A stretch of 38,136 nt of DNA from Dehalococcoidia bacterium (GTDB taxonomy: Bacteria; Chloroflexota; Dehalococcoidia; UBA2979), in NCBI GenBank assembly GCA_009379925.1, contig WHSU01000033.1, positions 1 to 38,136 on the forward strand, written 5' to 3'. Each line of letters starts with the position of its first letter. The stretch's first letter is position 1. Of this stretch, positions 13,269-21,012 are shown in pieces. Position numbers and translations under genes: made by a program. The notes beneath the pieces are model-generated. The model saw only the letters and a list, made by a program, of their open reading frames with translations, did not search any database and was not told the origin of the DNA.

Positions 13269-14645
13269 ATGCGAATCCCCCTCGCCATCGCCCTTCGTTC
13301 GTCCCTCGGCGCCCTCGTGACCACCTCGATGCTGTTCGCGCTCGCCTGCACCGGCGACGACGGCGCCAGCCCCACCCCCTCGCCAACACTGGAGGGGACG
13401 CGCACCGAAACACCTACCGCAACCGCGAGCGACACACCAACGGCGGAGGCGACACCGTCCGCCGCCCCCTCGGACGAAGCGATCGAGGCGCAGCTCGCTG
13501 AGGTCGGCGAGGTGGTCGAGGCGATTCGTGGCATCCCCAGCGACGAAAAGCCGGAGTGGCACATCGTGGACCAGGACGAGATCCGGGACATCCTGGCGGA
13601 GAGTCTGGAGGAGCCCGACTCCGTCCGCTCCGTGCAGGAGGAACAGCGGCTCTACCGCCTCCTGGGCTTGATCGCGCCAGGCGACGACCTGGGCGAGATC
13701 TACCGGGCGCTCCTCGGCGACCAGGTGCTCGGCCTGTACGAGCCGGACACGGACCGGTTCTTCGTGCGGGTAGACGGCGCCTTCGATGCCGCCGAGGAGA
13801 CCACCTACGCCCACGAGTACGTCCACTACCTGCAGGACCTGCGATACGACCTGGCCGCGATGCGACAGACCGCCGGCGACAGCCGCGACCGCAACTTCGC
13901 GCTGACCTCGCTGGTCGAGGGCGATGCCGTGCGCGTCCAGCTGGACTACACCGTGACGCACGTTGACCGCACCCAGCTGCTGGGCATGCTGTTCACGGCC
14001 CAGGCGCCGGCCGTGGACCCGCCGCCCGTGGTGCTGGACCTATTGCAGTTCCCGTACCTCGGAGGTGCGACCTTCGCGCGCAGCGTGCCAGACGTTGAGG
14101 CGGTCTTTGAGTCGCCACCGCTCACGACTGAGCAAGTGATCCACCCCGAGAAGTTCGCGGAGCGGGAAGCGGCGCTGGCCGTGACCCTCCCCGACCTGGC
14201 CTCGGAACTGGGGGGCGGCTGGACCTCGGTCGACGCGAACGACTTCGGCGAGCTGTTCGTGCGCGCGTGGCTGGAGGCTATCGGCGCGCCGGCCAGCGAG
14301 TCGCGCCCGGCGGCCGCGGGCTGGGGCGGCGACGCCATGGAGGTGCTCACCCACGGCGGCGACGAACTCGCCCTCGGGAGCTTCATCGCCTGGGACGACC
14401 CGACGCGGGACATCGAGGAGTTCGTGACCGCCTTGACGGCGGCGCTCGACGCCAACGAGGCATTCCCGCGCGCCGGCGACCTTCGCTCCGCGCAGGGCGG
14501 CGGCGCCACCTCCTGGGACTCGCCGCTCGGCGTCTTCGCCCTCGCCCGCGCCGCGCGGGGCGTCGCCATCGTCGCGGCGCCCGACCGCGAGGCGGCGACG
14601 GCTCTCCTCGATGGCGTTGTGGGTGGCGTGACCGTCGGTCCGTAG
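13269..14645 (+). CDS. Lipoprotein with a zinc-metalloprotease HExxH motif
   Basis: 458 residues. The N-terminus is a lipoprotein signal ending in Ala-Leu-Ala-Cys, then a Thr/Pro/Ala linker to about residue 70. The metalloprotease signature His-Glu-Tyr-Val-His-Tyr-Leu-Gln-Asp lies near residue 180, followed about 30 residues later by Ser-Leu-Val-Glu-Gly-Asp-Ala, where the Glu would be the third zinc ligand. Both match a family of extracellular putative metallopeptidases found in Chloroflexota and Actinobacteria. The substrate is unknown. It is convergent with the aquaporin gene, leaving only 11 bases and no terminator between them. Confidence 0.75.
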   Translation: MRIPLAIALRSSLGALVTTSMLFALACTGDDGASPTPSPTLEGTRTETPTATASDTPTAEATPSAAPSDEAIEAQLAEVGEVVEAIRGIPSDEKPEWHIVDQDEIRDILAESLEEPDSVRSVQEEQRLYRLLGLIAPGDDLGEIYRALLGDQVLGLYEPDTDRFFVRVDGAFDAAEETTYAHEYVHYLQDLRYDLAAMRQTAGDSRDRNFALTSLVEGDAVRVQLDYTVTHVDRTQLLGMLFTAQAPAVDPPPVVLDLLQFPYLGGATFARSVPDVEAVFESPPLTTEQVIHPEKFAEREAALAVTLPDLASELGGGWTSVDANDFGELFVRAWLEAIGAPASESRPAAAGWGGDAMEVLTHGGDELALGSFIAWDDPTRDIEEFVTALTAALDANEAFPRAGDLRSAQGGGATSWDSPLGVFALARAARGVAIVAAPDREAATALLDGVVGGVTVGP

Positions 14646-14656
14646 CGCGCCGCTAC

Positions 14657-15385
14657 CTATGTCCGGGTCAACTCCGGCGCCTCCGGTTCCACGACCCCGG
14701 CGCGTTCGAGGCGTGGCGTCTTGCCGTGCCGTACGTACGCGTACACGAAGGCGCCCGCGACCGCGCCGAGCAGCGGCCCGAGCCAGTAGACCCAGTGGTC
14801 CGTCCACGTGTCCGATAGCAACGCCGGGCCGAATGAGCGTGCGGGGTTCATCGAGGCGCCGGCGATCGGGCCGGCGAAGGTGGCGGCCAGCGCCACGTAG
14901 CCCCCGATGGCGATAGCGGCGGTCCCGGGGATCGCTCGGCGGTCGGTTGCCACAGCGGCGATCACGAACATCAGAAAGAACGTGATCACCACCTCGAGGC
15001 CGAGCGCCTGGCCGGCGCCGTCCGTGGGCACGCTGCTGCCGAGGCGTGCGACGTTGTCGAAGAGCAGGAGGTGCGTTGCGCTGGCCGCCGCGGCCCCCGT
15101 GAGCTGCGCGAAGACATACGCGGGCACGTGCCGCCAGGGGAAGTTGCCGGCGGCCGCGAACGCGACGGTGATCGCCGGGTTGATGTGCGCGCCGGAGATG
15201 TGGCCGATCGCGTAGATCGCGGCCATGACCGCCAGGCCGAAGCTCAGGCCAATCCCCAGCGGCGTGACCCCTCCGCCTGAGACTGCATCGATGACCACCG
15301 CGCCCGGTCCGGCGAACACCAGCAGGTACGTGCCCAGCGCTTCCGCCGCGTAGGCGCGCACTTCTGGCCGGCGGGCGGCCGGCAT
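14657..15385 (-). CDS. Aquaporin / MIP-family channel paired with arsC
   Basis: 242 residues and six predicted helices. Both half-helix signatures are intact: Asn69-Pro-Ala within Gly-His-Ile-Ser-Gly-Ala-His-Ile, and Asn180-Pro-Ala-Arg-Ser. By hand alignment to AqpZ, the selectivity filter would be Phe49, an Ala in place of the water-selective His, an Ala in place of Thr, and Arg183. That suggests a wider, less polar pore than a strict water channel. ATG 15385 follows the arsC stop by 5 bases, so they are one operon. In Sinorhizobium the aquaporin AqpS replaces the arsenite pump in such an operon, and I infer the same here. Confidence 0.85.
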   Translation of the reverse strand: MPAARRPEVRAYAAEALGTYLLVFAGPGAVVIDAVSGGGVTPLGIGLSFGLAVMAAIYAIGHISGAHINPAITVAFAAAGNFPWRHVPAYVFAQLTGAAAASATHLLLFDNVARLGSSVPTDGAGQALGLEVVITFFLMFVIAAVATDRRAIPGTAAIAIGGYVALAATFAGPIAGASMNPARSFGPALLSDTWTDHWVYWLGPLLGAVAGAFVYAYVRHGKTPRLERAGVVEPEAPELTRT

Positions 15386-15390
15386 TGCAG

Positions 15391-15831
15391 TCACTCGCGC
15401 CTCGAGACCGCCGGCAACGCCGCCGGCGCGATGCCGAGGTCGCCGAGCAGTTGCTCGACACGCCGCTGGATGCCGTCGCGGATCTCGCGCACGACCTCGA
15501 GGGGTTGCCCGGCCGGATCCGGCAGCTCCCAGTCGAGATAGTGTTTGCCGGGGTGGACCGGGCACGCGTCGCCGCAGCCCATCGTGATCACGATGCCCGC
15601 ACCCTCGACGGCCTGGTCCGTGAGGGGCTTCGGGAACTCACGGGAGAGGTCGAGGCCCAGCTCGGCCATCGCCTCGACGACCGCCGGGTGCACGCGCTCC
15701 CCCGGCTCGGAGCCGGCAGACTGCACGCTCACGCGCCCACCGCCGAGGGCGTGAGTCAGCACCGCGGCCATCTGCGAGCGCCCCGCGTTGTGCACGCACA
15801 CGAAAAGGACGCTCGGACTCTGCTCGCTCAT
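15391..15831 (-). CDS. arsC: Arsenate reductase, low-molecular-weight phosphatase type
   Basis: 146 residues. The active-site loop Cys-Val-His-Asn-Ala-Gly-Arg-Ser-Gln (Cys-X5-Arg) starts at residue 13, and further conserved blocks are Ser-Ala-Gly-Ser-Glu-Pro, Met-Gly-Cys-Gly-Asp-Ala-Cys-Pro and Asp-Trp-Glu-Leu-Pro-Asp-Pro-Ala. The extra cysteines fit the thioredoxin-coupled Cys relay of this class. It reduces arsenate to arsenite in the cytoplasm. ATG 15831 is chosen because the alternative upstream extension is Arg-rich and unlike the family. No arsR, arsB or acr3 gene is adjacent. The upstream spacer is shared with ruvB on the other strand. Confidence 0.88.
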   Translation of the reverse strand: MSEQSPSVLFVCVHNAGRSQMAAVLTHALGGGRVSVQSAGSEPGERVHPAVVEAMAELGLDLSREFPKPLTDQAVEGAGIVITMGCGDACPVHPGKHYLDWELPDPAGQPLEVVREIRDGIQRRVEQLLGDLGIAPAALPAVSRRE

Positions 15832-15977
15832 CGACCGTCTCAGTGGTTCGCGGGGCACGACGTCGCACGCCAGTATTTCAAGGCGACCCGCGCGCCGTCG
15901 ACTACCCTCCCTTAACCTTCCCACCACCGTCCGCTCGGCCCGGGCCCGTCGAAGGCGAACGGACATCCGATGCGCCT

Positions 15978-15991
15978 CGAACGGACGTTCG
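15978..15991 (+). promoter_or_regulatory. SOS (LexA) box of ruvB
   Basis: CGAACGGACGTTCG is a perfect CGAAC-N4-GTTCG palindrome, the Gram-positive LexA (Cheo) site. It ends one base before a TATAGT -10 box, so bound LexA would block transcription. A partial copy (CGAACGGAC at 15956-15964) lies 22 bases upstream. Confidence 0.75.
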
Positions 15992-15992
15992 C

Positions 15993-15998
15993 TATAGT
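15993..15998 (+). promoter_or_regulatory. -10 box of the ruvB promoter
   Basis: TATAGT is one change from consensus. Transcription would start near 16005, giving a leader of about 45 bases. The -35 region is poor, and the SOS box occupies the spacer. Confidence 0.55.
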
Positions 15999-16049
15999 GG
16001 CCACGCGTGATGTCGCGGCGAGGCGCCGCGGACCGAGGGGAGGCGAGGC

Positions 16050-17123
<1,074 letters not shown>

Positions 17124-17127
17124 GGGC

Positions 17128-17517
17128 ATGGACGCCGGGCTGCGGTCGGAGGACTGGCTGGGGCGTACCGTCGAGGTGGTGTTCGACCGCCCGCTCGGCA
17201 CCCCGCACCCGAAGTTCCCCGAGATCCTCATGGAGCAGAACTACGGCTTCGTCCCCGGCACGCTCGCGCCCGACGGCTCCGAGGTGGACATCTACGTCCT
17301 CGGCCCCACGACTCCCCTCGAGCGTTGCGAGGCGCGGGTGATCGCCGTCATCCGTCGCCGCGACGACGTGGAGGACAAGCTCGTGGCCGTGCCCCCCGGC
17401 GCCGAGGGCAACTGGGACGAGCAGGCGATCACCGAGGCGACGGCGTTCCAGGAGCGCTGGTTCGATTCGTACATCGAGATGGCCCCTGCCCTGTCCGCCG
17501 AGGCGGAACTGGGATGA
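17128..17517 (+). CDS. Inorganic pyrophosphatase-like protein (short)
   Basis: 129 residues, against about 170 for typical family I enzymes. It retains Val-Val-Phe-Asp-Arg-Pro-Leu-Gly-Thr-Pro-His-Pro near the N-terminus, Asn-Tyr-Gly-Phe-Val-Pro-Gly-Thr-Leu (substrate-binding Tyr), Asp-Gly-Ser-Glu-Val-Asp-Ile-Tyr-Val-Leu-Gly (metal-binding Asp pair) and Val-Glu-Asp-Lys-Leu-Val-Ala-Val-Pro (Lys). Family I hydrolyses pyrophosphate to phosphate. The third metal-binding Asp and the usual long N-terminal part are hard to place, so activity is not certain. It starts 4 bases after ruvB, with ATG 17128. Confidence 0.7.
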   Translation: MDAGLRSEDWLGRTVEVVFDRPLGTPHPKFPEILMEQNYGFVPGTLAPDGSEVDIYVLGPTTPLERCEARVIAVIRRRDDVEDKLVAVPPGAEGNWDEQAITEATAFQERWFDSYIEMAPALSAEAELG

Positions 17518-17900
17518 CCCGTCAGCGCATCTCCTCGGGCGGGCCATGGGAGGAGCGCATCGGCTACTCGCGCGCCGTGCGGGTCGGTGACCGCGTCTCG
17601 GTGAGCGGCACCACCGGCACGCGCAATGACGGCAGCGTGCCCGAGACACCCGTGGCGCAGGCACGGCTCGCCCTCGAGACCATCGCCGCAGCCCTGGAGG
17701 AGGCGGGCGCCAGCCTCGATGAGGTCGTGCGAGCGCGCTTCTTCGTCACAGACGTGGCCGAGTGGGACGCCATGGTCCCCGCCGTCCGCGAGTGCTTCGG
17801 CCACGCCCGCCCCGCGATGACCATGGTCCAGGTCTCCGCCCTCATCGACCCGCGCCAGCGCGTGGAGATCGAGGTGGAGGCGGTCATCGGGTCGGCGTAG
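17514..17900 (+). CDS. RidA/YjgF/YER057c-family protein
   Basis: 128 residues. The pattern fits the Rid fold: Arg-Val-Gly-Asp-Arg-Val-Ser-Val-Ser-Gly-Thr-Thr-Gly near the start, the Ala-Leu-Glu-Glu-Ala-Gly-Ala-Ser-Leu-Asp-Glu-Val-Val-Arg-Ala-Arg-Phe-Phe-Val-Thr-Asp strand-helix unit, and a final Val-Glu-Ile-Glu-Val-Glu-Ala. RidA deaminates reactive enamine/imine intermediates. The arginine of the archetypal Pro-Ala-Arg-Ser motif is replaced (Pro-Ala-Met-Thr), placing it in another Rid subfamily with uncertain activity. ATG overlaps the pyrophosphatase stop (ATGA), so translation is coupled. Confidence 0.78.
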   Translation: MTRQRISSGGPWEERIGYSRAVRVGDRVSVSGTTGTRNDGSVPETPVAQARLALETIAAALEEAGASLDEVVRARFFVTDVAEWDAMVPAVRECFGHARPAMTMVQVSALIDPRQRVEIEVEAVIGSA

Positions 17901-17973
17901 ACCATCGCCGGCTACTGACACCCCGCCGTCACCGAACCCCGGTACCTTCATCGCCGGAGAGACGGGGAGCACG

Positions 17974-18486
17974 ATGTGGTGGGATGACTTCGCGACAGCC
18001 GCGCCGAGCCTGGCCGATGCGTTGCGCGAGCAGTTCGAGGGCGCAGGGGTTGTCCTCGTGGGGACAGTCCGTCGGGATGGAAGTCCGCGCATCTCGCCGG
18101 TCGAGCCGGTCGTGGAGGCCGGCCACCTCTACCTCGACATGATGTGGCACTCACGGAAGGCGGAAGACCTGCTGCGTGACGCTCGGGTGGAGGTCCACGC
18201 GGTGCCCTCGGACCGCCTGGCCCCGCAGTTCAAGCTACACGGCGCCGTCGAGGAGACGTTCGACGACGAAGAGCGGCAGCGCTTTGCCGCGCTGGTCGAG
18301 GCTCGGTTCGGGTGGGCGCCTTACCCGCAACATCACCTCTTCCGCGTCGATGTGCGCGAGGCGGCGTGGATCTCCTATGGAGAAGATGCGCCCGATGGCT
18401 ATCTGCGGGTGCGCACATGGTCGGAGGGCGCGGGATACCGTGAGCGCGGCCCGTATCCGCCGCCCGGATCTGAGGAGGCCCGATGA
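17974..18486 (+). CDS. PPOX-class flavin- or F420-binding protein
   Basis: 170 residues with the split-barrel pattern of pyridoxamine-phosphate-oxidase-like proteins: Val-Leu-Val-Gly-Thr-Val-Arg-Arg-Asp-Gly-Ser-Pro-Arg-Ile-Ser-Pro-Val, Leu-Tyr-Leu-Asp-Met-Met, and a Ser-Arg-Lys-Ala-Glu-Asp-Leu segment. The family binds FMN, F420 or haem. GGGGAG lies 5 bases before ATG 17974, and TACCTT at 17942-17947 is a likely -10 box. The downstream LLM-class oxidoreductase overlaps it by ATGA, so they probably function together, perhaps as an F420-linked pair (inference). Confidence 0.75.
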   Translation: MWWDDFATAAPSLADALREQFEGAGVVLVGTVRRDGSPRISPVEPVVEAGHLYLDMMWHSRKAEDLLRDARVEVHAVPSDRLAPQFKLHGAVEETFDDEERQRFAALVEARFGWAPYPQHHLFRVDVREAAWISYGEDAPDGYLRVRTWSEGAGYRERGPYPPPGSEEAR

Positions 18487-19319
18487 ACTACGGATTCATA
18501 CTCCCGGGCGGCACGGCCACGGAGCAGCTCGAACAGGCAGTGCTCGCGGAGGAGGCCGGTTGGGATGGCGTCTTCGTGTGGGAGGCCGCCTACGGCGTCG
18601 ACGCGTGGACGCTGCTCGCCGCGATGGCGATGCGCACGAGCCGCATCCGCCTCGGCACCATGCTCACGCCGCTACCGTGGCGGCGGCCGTGGAAGGTCGC
18701 CAGCCAGGCAGCCACGCTCGACCAGCTATCGGGCGGCCGCGCCATCCTGGCGGTCGGCCTCGGCGCGGTGGACACAGGGCTTGGGGAGACGGGCGAGGAG
18801 ACTGACCGCCGCATCCGCGCCGAGCAACTCGATGAGGGCATCGACCTGATCGCCGGGCTCTGGGCGGGCAACCTGCGGTTCGAGGGCAAGCACTACGCGA
18901 TGGACCTCGAAGCCCGCGCCGACCTCGGTCGCGTCGCACAGGCAGTGCAGCCGCGCATCCCGATCTGGGTCGTCGGCGCCTGGCCCCGCCCGAAGTCGAT
19001 GCGGCGCGTGCTGCGCTGCGACGGCCTGCTGCCTGTCGTGATGGACGCAGACGGCTTCACCGAGACGAAGCCCGAGCACGTCCGAGCGATGCTCGCGTGG
19101 CTCGATGGCCAGGGCGGCGTCCGCGAGGGCTTCGACGTGGTGATGGAGGGCGAGACGCCCGCGGACGACCCGGAGGCAGCGCGCGAGATCGTACGGCAGT
19201 GGGCCGAAGCCGGCTGTACATGGTGGCTGGACTCGCGCTGGGAGCTGCCGCACGATTCCGAGGAGCGCATGCAGCAAGTCCGCGAACGCCTTGCGGCCGG
19301 CCCGCCACGCATCGAGTAG
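18483..19319 (+). CDS. LLM-class (luciferase-like) flavin oxidoreductase
   Basis: 278 residues of the bacterial luciferase-like TIM barrel. Recognisable parts are the N-terminal strand Phe-Ile-Leu-Pro-Gly-Gly, Glu-Glu-Ala-Gly-Trp-Asp-Gly-Val-Phe-Val-Trp-Glu, Ala-Met-Arg-Thr-Ser-Arg-Ile-Arg-Leu-Gly-Thr, the Ala-Thr-Leu-Asp-Gln-Leu-Ser-Gly-Gly-Arg motif with Gly-Leu-Gly-Ala following, and Arg-Ile-Pro-Ile-Trp-Val-Val-Gly. These enzymes use FMN or F420 to oxidise small molecules. Which cofactor is used cannot be told from sequence alone. Its stop TAG at 19317 doubles as the first bases of the next gene's -10 box. Confidence 0.85.
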   Translation: MNYGFILPGGTATEQLEQAVLAEEAGWDGVFVWEAAYGVDAWTLLAAMAMRTSRIRLGTMLTPLPWRRPWKVASQAATLDQLSGGRAILAVGLGAVDTGLGETGEETDRRIRAEQLDEGIDLIAGLWAGNLRFEGKHYAMDLEARADLGRVAQAVQPRIPIWVVGAWPRPKSMRRVLRCDGLLPVVMDADGFTETKPEHVRAMLAWLDGQGGVREGFDVVMEGETPADDPEAAREIVRQWAEAGCTWWLDSRWELPHDSEERMQQVRERLAAGPPRIE

Positions 19320-19322
19320 CAT
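19317..19322 (+). promoter_or_regulatory. -10 box of leaderless first GNAT gene
   Basis: TAGCAT ends 7 bases before ATG 19330, and its TAG is also the stop codon of the preceding gene. Confidence 0.45.
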
Positions 19323-19329
19323 CGCCCGC

Positions 19330-20046
19330 ATGACATCCGCGCTCCACCTCGCCCGCATGCACCTGGACTCGCTGTTCGCGCTCGACGCGGACGGCCGCAT
19401 CGCCTCGGTGCGCGACCCGGAGGGGCGACCGGCGGCCCGCTTTCACCTCGTGCGCACCGGCGAGGGCAACCTGCCGCTCGTGGGCGTGCGTGTGTCCGAC
19501 GATGCCGCCAGGCAACTCTTCGCGCTCGCCGCGGAGGAGCCGCCCTTCGATGGCGCACGGCGGCCGCGCCTCCGGGAGCGCTACATCAGCGTGCTCGAGG
19601 CCGACGGTCCGCTCCGCGCTGAGACCAGCGGGCCGGGGTACGTCCTGCCCGATGACCTCGCGGCCCCGGATGGCACGGCACTGATCGAGCGTGGGAACGC
19701 GGACCTGCTCGCGCCGCATTTCCAGGGCTGGCTGAGTGACGGCGAGGATACCTTGCGCTACCTGGAGGCCCGGTCCCCGGTCTGCGTCTCGCTCGAGGAC
19801 GGCGCCGCCGTCTCCGTCTGCATGTCGGCGCGGCTGCGCTCGGCCGGCATCGAGGCGAGCCTGGAGACGGCGGAGCCCTACCGCCGGCGCGGCCACGCGC
19901 TGCGTGCCGTGGCGGCATGGGCGGCCGCCATCCGTGTGTGCGGCAGCACGCCGCTCTACAGCACCTCCTGGGACAACCTGGCGTCGCAGGCCGTCGCCGC
20001 GCGCCTCGGCGCGAGGCAATACGGCGCCGACTTCTCGCTGTGGTAA
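19330..20046 (+). CDS. GNAT-family acetyltransferase, copy 1
   Basis: 238 residues. The C-terminal part has the acetyl-CoA-binding arrangement Glu-Pro-Tyr-Arg-Arg-Arg-Gly-His-Ala followed by Val-Ala-Ala-Trp-Ala-Ala-Ala, then Leu-Tyr-Ser-Thr-Ser-Trp-Asp-Asn-Leu-Ala-Ser and Arg-Leu-Gly-Ala-Arg, typical of GNAT enzymes with a long N-terminal extension. The acceptor is unknown. A paralog follows directly (20080), and the two begin identically with Met-Thr-Ser-Ala-Leu. The start is set by the -10 box at 19317 and by that alignment. Confidence 0.7.
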   Translation: MTSALHLARMHLDSLFALDADGRIASVRDPEGRPAARFHLVRTGEGNLPLVGVRVSDDAARQLFALAAEEPPFDGARRPRLRERYISVLEADGPLRAETSGPGYVLPDDLAAPDGTALIERGNADLLAPHFQGWLSDGEDTLRYLEARSPVCVSLEDGAAVSVCMSARLRSAGIEASLETAEPYRRRGHALRAVAAWAAAIRVCGSTPLYSTSWDNLASQAVAARLGARQYGADFSLW

Positions 20047-20066
20047 GCCGCCCACCGCGCATCGCG

Positions 20067-20072
20067 TAGCCT
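20067..20072 (+). promoter_or_regulatory. -10 box of leaderless second GNAT gene
   Basis: TAGCCT ends 7 bases before ATG 20080. The box, spacer and start region closely copy those at 19317, so the duplication included the promoter. Confidence 0.45.
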
Positions 20073-20079
20073 TGCCCGC

Positions 20080-20778
20080 ATGACGTCGGCGCTCGACCTC
20101 GCCAGCATGCACTTCGAGTCGCTGTACGAACTCGACGCCGTCGGCCGGCTTGCCGGGATCCGCGAGCCCGGCGCCGGACCGCCTCCCCGCTTCGCACTCG
20201 TCCGCACCGCCGAGGGCCACCGGTCGCTGGTGCGCGGCGACGTCTCGCTCGATGTCGCGTCGCGCCTCCGCATCCTCGTCGAGGCGGAGCCGCCGCTCGC
20301 GGCGTCCCTGGAACTGCCCGTGCAACGCGAAGCGTTCCGCGCCGCCCTGGAGGCGCAAGCACCGGTAGGCAGCGAGTACGCCGGTCCGGCCTTCGAACTG
20401 CCCGAGGACCTCGACGCGCCGCGGGACGCCGTCCGTATCGTGGAGACGGACGCGCACCTCCTCGAACGCTACTTCGAGGGCCCGATGCGCCACCTGGCTG
20501 ACCGCGACCCCGTCTTCGCCGTCATCGAGGACGACTGTGCCGTCGCCGTGTGCCAGTCGGCCCGCCGCCCCTCGCGCGGCATCGAGGCGGGCGTGATGAC
20601 GGCGGAGGGCTACCGCCGCCGCGGCTACGCCGCGCGCGTGGTCGCCGCATGGGCCGCGGAGATCCGGGCGCGGGGCCACGTCCCTCTCTACAGCACGTGG
20701 CGGGCCAACGAAGCGTCACGCGCCACGGCCGCACGCCTCGGTGCCCGTCTGTACGGCGTGGACTTCAGCCTGACGTAG
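20080..20778 (+). CDS. GNAT-family acetyltransferase, copy 2
   Basis: 232 residues, a paralog of the preceding gene. It shares the start Met-Thr-Ser-Ala-Leu-Asp-Leu-Ala, a Leu-Tyr-Glu-Leu-Asp-Ala-Val-Gly-Arg segment, the acetyl-CoA loop Glu-Gly-Tyr-Arg-Arg-Arg-Gly-Tyr-Ala-Ala-Arg-Val, and the end Ala-Arg-Leu-Gly-Ala-Arg-Leu-Tyr-Gly-Val-Asp-Phe-Ser-Leu. The middle of the two proteins differs clearly, so they probably act on different acceptors or the duplication is old. Transcription probably ends at the bidirectional terminator at 20966-20989. Confidence 0.7.
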   Translation: MTSALDLASMHFESLYELDAVGRLAGIREPGAGPPPRFALVRTAEGHRSLVRGDVSLDVASRLRILVEAEPPLAASLELPVQREAFRAALEAQAPVGSEYAGPAFELPEDLDAPRDAVRIVETDAHLLERYFEGPMRHLADRDPVFAVIEDDCAVAVCQSARRPSRGIEAGVMTAEGYRRRGYAARVVAAWAAEIRARGHVPLYSTWRANEASRATAARLGARLYGVDFSLT

Positions 20779-20830
20779 GCCTTACCCGACCCCTCTTCGT
20801 TCACGATTTTCGTTCACGGTGATTTCCGTT

Positions 20831-20921
20831 CGTGGTGAGCCCGTCGAACCACGCGGGTCGGGACACCCGGTCGGGCCACCCGGTCGCCCGGCCAGCTCGT
20901 CGGCAAGCTCAGGGCGAACGG
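20831..20921. repeat. Dispersed repeat pair in intergenic spacer
   Basis: CGTGGT (20831-20836) and ACCACG (20848-20853) flank GAGCCCGTCGA as a small hairpin. A second arm, GGCAAGCTCAGGGCGAACGG, ends at 20921. Both match the repeat family seen at 10305 and 30301. Confidence 0.45.
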
Positions 20922-20965
20922 AGGGTCGGACAGCCGGCCACGCACCACACCGGAACACACACAAG

Positions 20966-20989
20966 GAGGCCGCCCCGGAGGGCGGCCTC
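20966..20989. terminator. Bidirectional terminator between GNAT and acyl-CoA dehydrogenase genes
   Basis: GAGGCCGCCC (20966-20975) pairs with GGGCGGCCTC (20980-20989) around the 4-base loop CGGA. The two convergent genes would both end here. T content is modest on each side. Confidence 0.65.
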
Positions 20990-21012
20990 TCGTTGTCGAA
21001 CCGAGGCTCGGG

